64,000 nucleotides of DNA, from contig CM053799.1 of assembly GCA_028671895.1 (NCBI GenBank), positions 47,617,455 through 47,681,454 of the forward strand, written 5' to 3'. Shown piece by piece: positions 1-13,313 of this stretch (position 1 is the first letter of the stretch; each line of letters opens with the position of its first letter). Under the pieces are notes generated by a model that searched no databases, was not told where the DNA came from, and worked only from the letters and a program-made list of their open reading frames with translations. This DNA is from Oenanthe sinensis. Its lineage: Eukaryota; Streptophyta; Magnoliopsida; Apiales; Apiaceae. The position numbers and the translations under genes were made by a program.

Positions 1-3000
1 TAAATGATGGCATTAGAAATTTAGAGGGAATGAGAATCTATGCCTAATATTGGGGACCATCTCCAAAAAACACATCAAGTGAGGTGCAAATGGAGGTGGG
101 AGGGTAGGGTTTGGTTAACAGATATCTTATAATTTTATATTAATATAATATAATTTAAATTATATATATATATATATATATATTCTCTTCATCCCATTTT
201 ATTAATTTTTTTAATTTTATATAAATTAATTCTTTTTAATATTATAATTGTTTTTATTCATTCTGATATTTAACATATTAAGATCTAGACACTAATATTT
301 TTTTTTACCTAAAAACAGGTATAAAACTGTTTGATAAAATTTAAAAATATTTTTTTTTAAAAGTGCTTTTAATTTAGAGAAAACAGGTTTCCAAACTATT
401 TTTTGAAAAGGGTTTTACTTCTTGCAACAAACTGATTTTCAGTTTTTGTATGAATTATTTACATGTTTTACTATTAAACCCTTAAAATATTATTATTTTT
501 ATATATTATATTTCAAAACATACGTATTTCAAAATTATTAACAAACAATATGATTTTTCTAACATTACTTTTCCATTCGTTCAACAGTTTTAAATAGCAA
601 TCACAAATGCGGTCTCAATCACTAATTTAATATAAATATTGAAAAAGTCAACATTAAAAATGATTAATAAAAGAGGGTACTTTTAAAATTTTATCAACAA
701 ACGTATATTAAATTAAAAGATGGAAACTATGAGACTAAATTATTTAAAAAAAACTTAAAATACATGTAAAAGTTTTAGGATTGGTGGAAAATAATAATGA
801 AGTTGAAAGATCTTGACAAAGGAATCAGTTAGCGAGTGTAGGGCAAAGAGCAATAAATTATGGTAGATAAGATGAGGAAAGATGGTCATGGACCCTTCGG
901 CTTTCTTGCATTCTGATAATGAGATTTTACCAACATACAATACTTAGGATCTAGATACCACTAGTGCCAAAAAATATCCCTCTTCCAAATCACACAGATG
1001 CCAAACTACTATTTGCTCAAGTCCCAGTTAATAATTGATCCATGCATATTACATTATTGACCCACTACGTCGTCGGTTCAACTCTGCCTCACCCCAAAAT
1101 TTCGAACCAAGATTTATTTGCAAAATTATAAACTTAATTATTCAAAAAATAAATAAATTATTTCTTACTTGTATTACATTTAATCCGGAAATATCCGCTC
1201 GTTCTTGATAACAAGAGGTCGAGAGTCGAGATTATCGAATACTTTTCCGGCTCTTGTGATATGAAGAGTTCGTATCTTTCATGACGATAGATGCAGTGAT
1301 TAATCCCTATTAAGAGTTCGTTACTCATTCTTTAACAAGAGAAAAGTTTTGATTTTTTGGTAATTAAAGATCAACTTGTTACAAGATTTAGCATAGACAT
1401 CATTATTGAAAGAAACAAGCTTTTGTAATTCGAGTTGGGCCTGCTACGTAGGATTAAGAAATCATGCAACTAAAGTAGGAGATAGTCATTTCTGCAGTAA
1501 ACATTATCGTACCATTTTATTTATGGCGATTCTGTATGCTTTGCCTTCATTTTCAATTTCTTTAGAATAAAATAATGAAATGGGGCTATGTGCTTTTCAT
1601 GAATTTCTACTTTTGATTAAACAACCAGAGAGGAATGAACATAACAAGGCCTACACAATTTAACTACACATTTTGTAAAATAAAAAATCTTATACAAAAG
1701 AAAGATCTTGAAATGATGTCCTCATGAAGACTATTCTACTTCTAAAACCATGCGGCGGCGGGCTGTAGTTAAAATCTAACTAGCTCATTTAACTGGAACA
1801 AAAAGAGCTTTGATTCTTCAAGTTTCAAAATTTGACAAGCCACATATTTCAGCCGATTACCTTGAATTTCATTAGTAGCTATAGCTCATGGATTCCAACC
1901 ATGGAGTTTACATAAGAGAACTCTTTGTGCACGATGGAGTTCCAGCTGTAGGACCACACGAAAATACAGTTACAATGAATCCTTATTTGTGATCCTGCAA
2001 TAATACCAAGGGCTACAAAATTAGGCAGTGAGTTAATACTTGGTACAGTGACAAGTATGAAGCTAATGGACAGAACTCATTTTAAACACTTTCATCGTGT
2101 TGACGTGTTATCATGACAAGGAACCCTATAACTTCTAATCCCATTCTCTTTACTCTACAAATTATTTTATGGCATCAATGCAAGGTGAAAGGAACAGTGT
2201 GCGTAACTTTGGACAACTTATAACAGTATCTCACAGACTCCATAGTCATTATACAAGCAACATTCTGTGTCATTAATTGAAGCTACTCCAAGACAATTTG
2301 CTTGGCTTAAAAGACGGTCTATTTGTCTCCCAAGACATTGAAAACTATTTTACTACTTGTGCATTAACAATTAGATCTTTACTACATGGAGTCTGATTGG
2401 TTTACCATTTCCTGATTGAAGCATTTGTCACAACTATATTTGAACTTACTATAGGGCCACCATGGACGATGCGTAGCAAAATTTTATTTCAGTTATCTTT
2501 AAGTACTAAAGCTTGAAAGCATTGCTCAGTGTTTAAACATTTTGACTACAAATTATATACCATTCAACTACAAATTTTTCAACTACAAATTTACAAGTTT
2601 TATATGTGTCTTCCCCCCTCCTTTTTCCTGGTCCAATAACAAGTATAATCCATCTATATGTTTAAAACTGTGACTATCTACAGCCAATATTAGGGGACCA
2701 TCTCCACCCCACCCGACCCCTATTTCATCCTACCACCAAATGGGGAGGGGAATTTTTCGGGTGTGAGGAAGGAAACGGTGATGTTTTTTTAAAAAAATTT
2801 CGGAGATTTTACGACATCCCTATATTGGATATTGAATCTTAAAAGCGCATAAGATTAAAACAAAGAAAAAAAGGGTATGAAGCTTAGCATTACAGTTCTA
2901 CCAAGGATCCGGGAAATCAACTGGTCTACTAAAAGAAAGGCAGAAAGCTGTCTCCCAAACAACTTGATGTGCCGGTCGAAATTTAGGACTAAATGTATTG

Positions 3001-3888
3001 TTTGCTAATTATTTAAGACTTTTTGTTATATATCTTACATTTACTAATTAGGGATAAAGTTAATAGTGATTCATCATAAAGTTTAACTAGATTATAAATA
3101 TCAGATTATTAGGAATATTCTAAAAATTAGATAGTAGATATATGGTAATAATAGTTATCTATTAGAAATCTAGACAGGTATCAGGATTATCTTCTTATCA
3201 TAATCCTATACAAGGGTACTTTTATTATCTGCAGGCTTTGATTGATTATTAATATTGATATTTTTTCTTATCAAGGACTCCTAACACTAATTTTATTTTA
3301 TAATTCTTGTCCTGCATCACTACTAATAACTGAAAATTGATGATGCATCTGAAAGAATTTAATGACTTCAGATCCAGTGGAAATTTGACTCTCTTTTTTT
3401 TAATGAAAATTGGCTGTTTAATTAGGTAATCAAAATTATTGCTACAAAACTCATATAGGTATAGAGCAGTTACAAGGTACACATTTGGAAAAACACATAT
3501 ACTAGAAAACTAATGTTACCTATTTCTATTTCACTTGTGTGAGCTCTTTTGGGAGGGGATTTAATTATCCTATTGAGCCAGCAACAAAACATAGATTAAA
3601 CAGGACTTCGTTTGAAAAATAAATTCATTGAAGGGACTCAGAAGGTTTTGGACTCCAGGCAGTTTCCCAAATTGTAATCTTTACAATTCCTTAACCATCT
3701 TTATTTTTAGAAGTCACCAAACAGGGATTATATACAAAATCAGCTACTCTTACTTCTACCATGATTGCCCTAATAACTCAGCTGTTGTCTTCCAGGTTTA
3801 CTCAATAAGATGTACAATTACTTGATTCACTGATTTCCCTTGATTAAATCTCATCAACTTACTTCGGCATTTTAGCATCTGAAAGGCA
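1..3888. other. Non-coding flank 3' of HEMERA
   Basis: I see no supportable gene here. The stretch is AT-rich with poly-A/T runs, and its short ORFs match nothing I recognise. It contains an AT dinucleotide run near 159-183. The 14-base word GGGGACCATCTCCA occurs near 51-66 and again near 2692-2706, without an obvious element around it. Downstream polyadenylation of the minus-strand HEMERA gene should fall just below 3889. Confidence 0.5.
159..183. repeat. (TA)n microsatellite
   Basis: Uninterrupted TA dinucleotide run of about 24 bases in AT-rich DNA. Confidence 0.9.
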
Positions 3889-6867
3889 CTACTCATCCTC
3901 GTCAAAATCCATAATAAAGTCAGTTATGTTTTCTGAATCATCTATAGCTTCGTCAAGAGACATCCCATTCTTTTTAGGTTTTTCCTGCAAGTAAAAGAAC
4001 AACACATTATAGTGACTACATGCAAGGAAACAAGAACATATCAGACTTAAATTATTCTGAACCTAAATGATAATTTGGTTCTCTTTCCGCCATTTCCTAG
4101 GATAATGAAATTCATCAAGTGCAACAATGAACATCGTATGTTTACAAAGTTAGACAAAATATTGATTGTTAACATAACAAAACTAAACTTCAACACTCGA
4201 ATAATTCACAGGAGCATGTCAGTTCAGTCATTTAGGTGATAGGACTGCTTTCCCTCAAAAGTGTGACACAGACACTGAATCAAACCACATAATATACGCT
4301 TTAACAGCTTCCTCGAGCCAAAAAATTAGGTCATATATCAAATCATTATCTACCCCCAATATATGACATATTAGAGCATATAAATGGAGAAGCATAAACA
4401 AACTACCGCTGAATAAAAAATGGATTACCTTTGTCTTGCGAAGTTCAGGAGTGCTTTTTAGGACACTCCAGTTGCGTGTGATTTTCTCTCCCTCTTCACT
4501 ACTCTCAGCATCACTGCCATCTTCTTCATCCTATTTTTTTAAGGAAATCTTAAGTGTTAATAATGCAATAGAAACTAACTGGTATAGCTTTAATTGCACT
4601 GTGAACACTACATTTGTAAATGATAGGATAATGAATGAAAATTATGGAAAAACAACTTTGATGACTGATAGGCAAGGAAGCTTACATCATTTTCACCAAT
4701 ATCAACTGCTTGTGCCATAGCTTCATCAATATCTGTCGTCTGTTGCACATGAAACCAACGGTAAAAGGGTAAGTACCATTTCAAGGCCAGTAAGATCCTC
4801 TAGCTTCAAATTTAGAATCTTTGGTGCACATTTTAACTAATGCCCTCGTTCGTCTAAGCTTGTGGTGGATTTATAAGCAGATAAGTAACTAACTTTGTAA
4901 GTGTCTAGACAAACACAAAAACTTGCAAGAACAAATGAATATACTTATAAGTTATGAATTTAATTGTAAGCTTCTTTAAACTTGTTTAGCCAAAAATTAT
5001 TAATCGACGTGGTTCAAGATTCAGATATTAGCCGATAGCATGATATTAGCATCAAGCAGAATGCTACCATACTCAACTACTCATTACGAGTACAGCTGAG
5101 GTCAAGGTCCAGCTATGAACCTGTTTTATGGATTTAACTAAAGATACTCCTGTTTTACCGCAGATCGGCTATAATGAACCTGATCTGATACATAGGCTTC
5201 TTCGAACAATATAAAATAACATAGCAGAAATAACAGACAGTCCAGATAACACTAAAGAAAACAAAGCAAAGACTATAAAACTGCATTAAATCTCTGCCAT
5301 AACAGATTATTTTGAAGTAAAGTGAGAATTCTAATCTAAGAGTACGATTTTCTCATAGCGGAGATATAAAATCACATGACCAAAACCTTTAAAAGTGACT
5401 TGGACCTGATAAATCTTGGACAAGGAAGATATTAGAAAATAACTCCTTAGTTAACAATTGTAAAGGCTGTAAAAACTAATGTGGTAGAGAAGAAATAGCT
5501 TCTTTATCAAATGGTTGAATACCTCTAGTTGTTCAGTCTTCTCTTTAGCAAGGATGTTGTCGAGCTCCTCCCTTGATATAATTTTGCCATGCTGATCAAC
5601 ATTACATTGCAAACAATAAGTTCTTATGAGTTGTGATCCAAGTCTTCAAATATTTATATAACTTACATGAGTATTTTCAATTTTGTCACTATGAAGGCAT
5701 AAAATATTCTACATACAATAAACAATTAGAGGATTTGTTTTTCAGATTTCGAACTCGAGCAACTTTTTAAATGCTATAGTAGCAGAAACCACCTCATGGG
5801 AAACGTTCATGTCTTCAATTTTTATATATGCTACTATGCTTGTACATGTTACATGGCTAAATGCTGATTAAGGAGTAATACATATATTGCAGAAGTTTCA
5901 AGAAATAGGACAGGGTTTATACTTTATACAGTGTGAATTACTGCAAAATAACCTTAACAGCAATTTCAAGCCACAAAAAGGTGACCAACTCATCCCATTC
6001 CATTCCACCATAATGAACCTTGTTTTACAGGCGCAACTAGACTGAAGGAATTTATCAGGGACAGTGCATGTGAGAACTTTGCCCATTAGCTGCTTGTATA
6101 AATAAATTATATTACAGAAACATAATACTTTATCAGAGTATGTATACACTATACATCAAAGCAATTTTCTTCCCAAACTTGAAAAGTTGATTGGGAATTT
6201 CTGATGTCTATTTTGCATTATAGTTTTTATCTTGTGACACGCTATACGATGCCAAACACCTGCTTAAAACAAGCATATTTATTGGGTTTTGGTGGGTGTA
6301 GAACAACAAGGTATGATAAACAGGAATTAGTGAATCACATATTCATGATACCCAAGTGATTGCCAATGCCTAGTGCAATTAATGCTTTTCTACTTCCCTG
6401 TAACTAGGATCAACCAGAACAACTAACGAGAGTTATAAACTTTGTCAACTGATTCATACTGAAGATGTGATTAATGACTAAAAATAGGAATACGAATCGC
6501 TGATATTAACCTCTTTAAGATAAGACAGCATATTGGGTGTAGGCTCATGAAAATCTGGACCTCTGAAATCAATCACTTCATCTGGATCTTGAATGTAATT
6601 CACAGTTGGGTAAACTGGATCTCCACCCCATACTGCATAGGCCAATGAATGCATCAATGATCAATGATATACAAGACTGCAGTAGAACAAAGCTGAGTGG
6701 GCAGGTACTTATCCTAAATTAATAATAATAGAAAGACAGGACCATTTTGTACAAGTTGGACATTATTACATTTAGTCTACAATAAAGGATTAAAGTATAA
6801 ATTAAGATTGTGGCTCAATGCTCATGCATATCCAGGCAGTAAACAACTGGAAAATATCATAATCAAC

Positions 6868-6915
<48 letters not shown>

Positions 6916-9900
6916 TCATGACCAAAAACATACACAAATGCTTAAAATCGGGCCTTAAAAAGGGTCTTATATTTTTGATATTTTTGATTGCGAAAAGATA
7001 TTTATAAATTGAATTAAAAACCAGAACTGCAATAGCAAGGTCAGATATTATAGTTCTTTTAATATATGAACAATGAACAATGCATTAATATAAAAACAAG
7101 ACACCTTCCATCCCACTTCTTTGCAACATATTTTCTGTGTGCTCAAGGGATTTTAAGGCATGCTAAATTAGATAATATTTTCAGATTAATAGAGCTACCA
7201 TATATAGTTGTATATGCAAACAAATTTGGATATCTCATTCATTTGCACTGTTTTCTTTATGAGAAAAAAATTCATCCTAACTTTGCCCATATCCTTAAAT
7301 TTACCCACACAATAGATAAGTGCCCACCACTCCGATACATATTCAACTTAACATTTTAACCACAAAACTGTGCACTCGTTATTCTTTCATCAGCGTACAT
7401 TTTATCACTAAATATGAAATAACACTGAAGTCAACTTCTTATATATCATGTATTTCCAACCATAACAAATGAGGTGAGTGGGAATACATTGTTTCATGTA
7501 TTAATGTTTTATTTAATCTTCCGAATTTGATAATTAAGTTCTTTACGCTGGATCAGCCTTAAAATCAGCGCTGAGCACACCATAAACCATTTTGAAGAAT
7601 AAAATGGGATGGATGGAGTATGTGTAGAATTTCAAAGATTTATGGGCTTTAGAATAGATACTTTGTTTAATCTGATCCTCGCGCATACGCATTGCCAAAG
7701 GATCCCTACGTATACGGGTATCAGTTCCCATCATGATACGGTATTCTCTATCAGTTTGATGTGTGAACATTTCGATGAGTTGGGTATTTTCATCTTCACC
7801 GGTGTCTTCAAAATGTTTCTGAACCGCTTCACGTGAAGTATCTCTCTTCCACGCTTTAACCCATTCAGAATAGTAAGCTAATGGACCAACTTCTTTCAGT
7901 CTTTCACTTTCAGCCTGCAACCTAGAAAAACCAGCAATTTTTTTAAAGAATGTAACCACTAACTAAGACCAAGTTAATCAAATAGAAGGCAAAGCTTGAA
8001 ACCAGAAAAGTAAAAGAAAATGTAAAAGGCACAGACAGAGCTAATGCCTTATCAATCACCTGTCCTGTAAAGCATTACAGTTCAAAGCTCTCATAGTGAG
8101 GCGGACAAAATAAATGTGGCCTACGGGAGCTTAGACTGTATGACATATTCAGCAACAAAACAAATCATTGTGTATCAAGTGTTTAAATTTCGGAACATTA
8201 AAAATAGGCATAAACTATTTGTGCTGTCTCTGGAGTTAAAATATTTAGAAACCATACTTCATTGTTTATCAAGTTTATAGGTTTTTGATAAATCTTAAAC
8301 AACTATAGAATTTTAAGCATTTTGACTTGATCATTATGATGTTATATGTATGTAGTATTTTTGAGCTAATTGTACAGCCTTTTCTTTGTAATTGAAGGTC
8401 TTCAGAATGGTATATAAACTTAAATGTACAGTTGTCCTGTAGAGTGCTAATAAAATTCTACAAATGTATAATTTGAAGTAAATGTATTGACCTAGAATAA
8501 GAATTCTATACAACCCTGTTTGGCTGAACTTAGTTCTGACATAAAGCAATAAATACACACACACGTATATAGGTACTTATTTCTGACTTGTAAGTTGAGC
8601 CAACCAGCTAATGATAGACTTGACGACAATGTTTACAATATAAACATCATTAGAGGAGCTAGACATCATCTGTAGAGTAACTACCAGTTGAACGATGGAA
8701 TCTACGAGTGGTCAAGTATAGAACACTCGGTTTCTGAGTGAAGTTCCATCATACTCAGCCATGCCTACGAATTACATATGGGAAATAATGCAGCATTAAA
8801 TAATGCAGGATTAAATATGGATGAACTCCTCAGAGAATTGGATGGAACACATATACAACCTCCAATTTATATGCAAATATTCATCAATTCATATTATTCA
8901 GCCATCTCAAATAACGAAGGTTACAACTATCTAGATTGACATCCTAAAACTTAACCATTTAAGCACCAAGTAAGATCCTCAATTTAAGGAAAGTACTCCT
9001 AATTGATATTTACTTAATGTTATCAACTAAGGAAATTAGATATAAAAGTATTATGTAATCCTGATAAAATCATACTACTAACTTAACTACGAGTAGTTTA
9101 TATACATTGATATAAAACATTTAACAATTAATTTCAGAATTCAGAGCCATGCATCAATATTTCTCTTGCTACAATAATGTTATTACATTTAACAGTTTCA
9201 TTACGAAGTGAGCTATAAATTCGTCACACACGCAAGAATCCTGAGTAACACAAAATTACAAATGGATGCCTGAAACAATAAGCAACGATAAAAAACTACA
9301 ATGTCCTGAAGCTTGGAGTTATTTTACAACAGTAAGAAGTCATTATACCTTTCTTCTTTATATAGATGCCGCCTAGCTCTGTAAAGGGAGGTCTCAGTCA
9401 ATGTTGGATGTTCACCGTAAAGCTTTACTTGTCCAGTTTCTGCCATAGCTTTAAGAAATACCTGTGTATGTGAAAATTAATAATAGTAATAATCATATAA
9501 ATCTAAATGATTGTTTAATTACTAAATTAAAGATCAGATTCCACTTGATCCAGAGTTTAACAACAGTTTATATTACATACATGTCTAGTCAACCATCTAG
9601 AGTTCAAGCCTTCTCAAAGACAAAGTGGGTGGGTGTTCGATTGGCAAAAAAGAAAAGGTCATGCAATGAACAATAAATCATGAGCAAGTGCAAAATCAAC
9701 GCAATCAATTCAAATGACTATCAACCTTTACCAGGCCGATATGATCATATATTTATTCAAATTCAGCACTAACCGTTTCAACATCCGGACGCCTCCTTTG
9801 CCACCTGGACCATTGCTCCTTGTCTGGCTTTCTCCAATTCCACCATAATTCTTCACTTGTAAGTGGCTCCTCTATAGGCTTCTTCACTTTAGGATCTATA

Positions 9901-10966
9901 AAGGGGTGAGGGACTCCAAGTTTCTTGTCCAGTGCATAGCCAGTTAACTCTTCTTCCTCAGGTTTTGTCTGATAAACAACAAACTCAGAGGAAAGATCTT
10001 TAGACTCTTCCAAACCCTCATTTATTAGTTCAGCTTCCACAGCATCGACAAATATATCACTCATTTCTGAAGTCTCAGAAGCAGCAACAACTGCCTTGTT
10101 CTTTTTCCTCCGACTACCAGGTTTTTTTCCAAATGACGGAGGTCCTGCCGACTCGCCAGTGGGTGCAGGAGCATTTGCTGCCCTAACTCGATCAGCAGTG
10201 CCTTCTGGCCAATAATCTCTCCCTGGAATACTCGCACGAGCACCAGATGCTGGTTCCATCTGACCAGATGTCGAGTCCATATAACTGTGATAAGGTGGTT
10301 GCTCAACAAAAACATGGTCAAGAGCATCCTCATCCTCATCCTTCTCTGATTTTTGACACTTTATACAAGGAACTAAAGGAGACCTTTTCGGAAAAGAATT
10401 CAGACCAAATTTATCCTGCCATATAGTAAACGAACTACTAGAACATGTCCGAGCATTCCCCTGAAAATAACCATAAACCCTTAAAATTATCTATTTGCAA
10501 CGAATCATACGCTCGAATCGCCATTCCCCTCTAACCTTACACTTAAAAACTAATTTCTCGAAAAACATAGAACATACCAAAAAAGAAAAGTAATCTTGAT
10601 AATGCAAGAATGTTAAATGTTCTTGTATTCTAATCACATTATATGTGAGTGTTCAGTGAAATAATACCTGCAAAAATTGAACTGGCCATTTGTTCCTAAT
10701 AAAACATCCTGTAGACACCATACTTCTTAATCCTCTATCTGCACCAAGTAATCATAATCATTAAGTTACCAATTCTCTTAAAATCTCGAAAAAGGCCTTA
10801 ATTCGATCATATATTATATTTAACAATAACAACCATTTCAAAAATATCTTACAACTACAGAAGAGTATACACATATATACCATACACACAAACATATATA
10901 AATGTGCAGATAAAGTATGAGAAAAATTGGACCTTGATAGAGCCAAGTAGTTGATAAAGAAGCCAT
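3889..10966 (-). CDS. HMR (PTAC12): HEMERA / pTAC12 (PAP5), plastid transcription and phytochrome signalling protein
   Basis: Ten exons on the minus strand: 10966-10933, 10738-10668, 10460-9774, 9461-9349, 7921-7662, 6632-6511, 5591-5523, 4739-4686, 4530-4429, 3984-3889. All junctions are GT-AG and keep frame, giving 535 aa, close to the Arabidopsis length of about 527. Family role: a subunit associated with the plastid-encoded RNA polymerase that is also found in the nucleus, where it acts with phytochromes and PIFs. Seen in the sequence: N-terminal MASLSTTWLYQ as in other HEMERAs (transit peptide), a basic nuclear-localisation-like cluster PGSRRKKNK near residues 149-157, an acidic middle, conserved blocks WSRWQRRRPDVET, EWVKAWKRDTSREAV, HQTDREYRIMMGT and DFHEPTPNML, and a C-terminal acidic activation-type motif ENITDFIMDF. 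Exon 1 is only 34 nt. An ATG in exon 2 (10721) also opens the frame but would lose the conserved N-terminus. The gene is intact and divergent from the galactosyltransferase gene. Confidence 0.96.
6870..6916. repeat. (CA)n(TA)n compound microsatellite in HEMERA intron
   Basis: About 15 CA units followed by about 7 TA units, in the intron between the exons ending at 7662 and starting at 6632. Confidence 0.9.
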
Positions 10967-11918
10967 TTTTAGCTAATAATTCACAAAAGCTCTGTAAGAT
11001 GGCAACTGGGGCTGTTGATATATATATGCTGCATATACATATATTAGTATATGCAAAAACAAAAAATGGGAAGCATTGTTCTTGAAATATTATTACAAGT
11101 TTAAAGTACAGTGAACACTCGAACAACAAGATAAAGTTCAGTTTCAAACGGGTCGGGCTATATGTTTGGGCTTGGGTTGCTATGTCTAAATTTAGATTGA
11201 AAATATGTGAGCCCAATCAGTTCGGAGCTAGACAGAGCCCGTTTAAATAATTTTTACACTGGACGGTACAAGTTTGGTTCGAATTTTAGAGAAAAGTTAA
11301 ATATTTTTAGATTTTAAAAGTAAATTTAAATTTAAATTTATCGGATTTTGAAATGGGGTTGGTTTGTTTCAAGTATTCAAAAAATTAATATGGGTCTTTC
11401 TATTGTTTGTCCATGAGCACAAGTCACTTTTGCCCATGAGCACAAGTCATTTACTTTGATGTCATTTTTATGAGGGATTTTTTTCATTAATTGAGTTTTT
11501 TGTCGAGGGGTCAATTATCATTAATTAATAGGAGTCAATTAAAATTTGACATCTCATCTTTTATGGGCTTACATTACAAAAATTGAATTAATATCACCAA
11601 TATGTACAAACAATAAAAATTATATTTATGAATTATAATAATTAAACAATCAAATTTAATATATTACACGAATTAAAATATTATGATTAAATTTATTGGA
11701 GTCCCGACCAAAAATCAAAAATATTGATGGTCCAAACATTGTCATCAATAATTTTTACACAATTTTTATAGTGACGAACTGAATACGAAAAAATTATTTA
11801 TTTTAATTTTAATCTTCTACATTATAGAAAATACATTATTATTTATAAAAAAGATATAAATTACTTAATTTGTTTAATAATTTCTGGACGAGATAAGTGT
11901 AACAATTATACAGTAACC
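10967..11918. other. HEMERA 5' flank / shared intergenic region
   Basis: AT-rich DNA upstream of the HEMERA start codon. No element is certain. Two copies of CCATGAGCACAAGTCA lie 23 bp apart at 11411-11449 (a short tandem duplication). A minus-strand ORF at 10761-11216 overlaps the HEMERA exon 1 region and is hydrophobic, AT-driven noise. The HEMERA promoter should lie here, but I could not place a TATA box with confidence. Confidence 0.4.
11411..11449. repeat. 23-bp direct repeat, two units
   Basis: CCATGAGCACAAGTCA occurs twice with a period of 23 bp. Confidence 0.75.
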
Positions 11919-12546
11919 TTTTTTTTTTTGAGTAAGTATTAATTCAATAATAAAAAGCCATACAGCATCTACAAAAATAGTCGCGTCGAACAAACATAAA
12001 TCGGAAACAATGGCTGATTAATACATTTTTTTTGGAGATACAATCACGGCATTTGTTGAAGATGATATATTTACACGTACCCGCTTCACCATATCCAGTT
12101 GGAGCTAATCCAGTTTGAGCTATCGACCATATTTGCAATACCTTAAAAACTTTTATCACTAAATCAAAACCCATACTCTCACAAACAAAGGAGAGAAACA
12201 CCAAAACTCTCACCAAGGAGAGACTACAACCAAATTGAAATTGCAAATTAAAACTAAAATTACAAAATAAAAGTAAGTTTTAGATCCAAAAAACAAAACC
12301 ACAAAAACAAGAGATACCGGACCCCTCGAAACCGAAAAATCACCCGTTTGATCGGAGAAGACAGAAAATCCGGATGCTCCGATGATTTTTGATCTAAGAA
12401 GTTTTATTGAATGATGAAAGAAAATTAAGAGATTGGGGCTTTCCACCGGAGGAAACCAGTGGAAGCCCCGACGATTATATTTGAGAAAGAAGAAGAGGGA
12501 GACGGCTCCAGAGAGAATAGAGAGAAATAGGGTTTTTTTGAGAAGA
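11919..12546 (-). mobile_element. Probable non-autonomous retroposon with poly(A) tail (LINE-derived or SINE-like)
   Basis: On the minus strand this unit starts with a CT-rich, AAACCCTA-containing leader near 12546, runs through GC-richer sequence, and ends with TTATTATTGAATTAATAC followed shortly by an 11-base A run (T run at 11919-11929 on the plus strand). A CT-rich leader plus a 3' poly(A) resembles plant LINE 5'-UTR/3'-end fusions and retroposed copies. It has only short ORFs (12210-12446, 11944-12246) with no recognised domain. I could not find convincing target-site duplications, so both ends are approximate. It could also be a retroposed non-coding copy of a host transcript. Confidence 0.45.
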
Positions 12547-13313
12547 TATTTTTTTTGATAAAATTTTAAAAATAATTATTAAAGAGTAATGATATATTGG
12601 CATCATATATATATTTTAAAAAAATTGACGAAATTAATTGAAGGTAATAATTTCCTCCATAATGGTTTAGAAATAAATACAAGTAAAAGGAGTCACGTTC
12701 ACACTCTTCTGCAGTTGTGCCTAACATTATACTTATATATATATTCTTGTCAAAGTTTGGTTTTTTTTATGTTTACTTCAGTTCAATCTACTCTAAACTC
12801 TTAGCATTCTTTAAGTTTCAGATTCATATCTACACTCATTTATTACTAGTAATAGTATCTTATTATACCATATAAAACACAGTTTTCATCTGGGTTGTGT
12901 CTGATTGGACTGTTCATTTCTTGCAAATTTGAGGTTGGAAATGCCATTTTCACTTTCTCATTGTTAAAAAGATTGTATTTTTATTAGTGGGTTTTAGTTT
13001 GTTTTGCTATTGGATTGTTTAGTGTTATTGATTGTAAGTAACATGCTCTTTCTTGCTTCATGAATATGTGTGTGTGTGTGTGTGTGTTTATACTTGTTAA
13101 GTAAGACCCATTTGCTTTAGAAGGACCAAGATTTGCTTATGTTGGATCCTGGAGTGGTGGAGTTTTGTTATTTTAAAGTTAGGGTTTTGGTTTTTAGATT
13201 TGAGGGTAGTATTAGATTGCATCTTGGGTTGTGATATTATTGATATGGGTTTGTGAAAGATGGGTTGGAGAGGTTTTGAATCGAATTGTATATTGTAATT
13301 TTGGGTTGTGAAT
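12547..13313 (+). promoter_or_regulatory. Promoter / 5' leader of the GALT2-type gene
   Basis: This interval separates the retroposon-like copy from the start codon. A TATA-like CATATAAAAC lies at about 12869-12879, which would give a 5' leader of roughly 400 nt. A TG repeat at 13067-13087 would fall inside that leader. The transcription start is inferred only. Confidence 0.35.
13067..13087. repeat. (TG)n microsatellite in the presumed 5' leader of GALT2
   Basis: About ten TG units some 230 bp upstream of the start codon. Confidence 0.9.

Noticed and set aside
7066..7359. 97-aa plus-strand ORF inside a HEMERA intron
   Set aside because: Intronic, opposite strand, and no recognisable features.
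10761..11216. 151-aa minus-strand ORF overlapping HEMERA exons 1-2
   Set aside because: Hydrophobic AT-derived sequence in a different frame from the clearly conserved HEMERA exons; no recognisable domain.
13308..13313. Upstream GTG as GALT2 start (MNMKRSK)
   Set aside because: The codon is GTG, not ATG; the family starts at MKR, which is the ATG at 13314.
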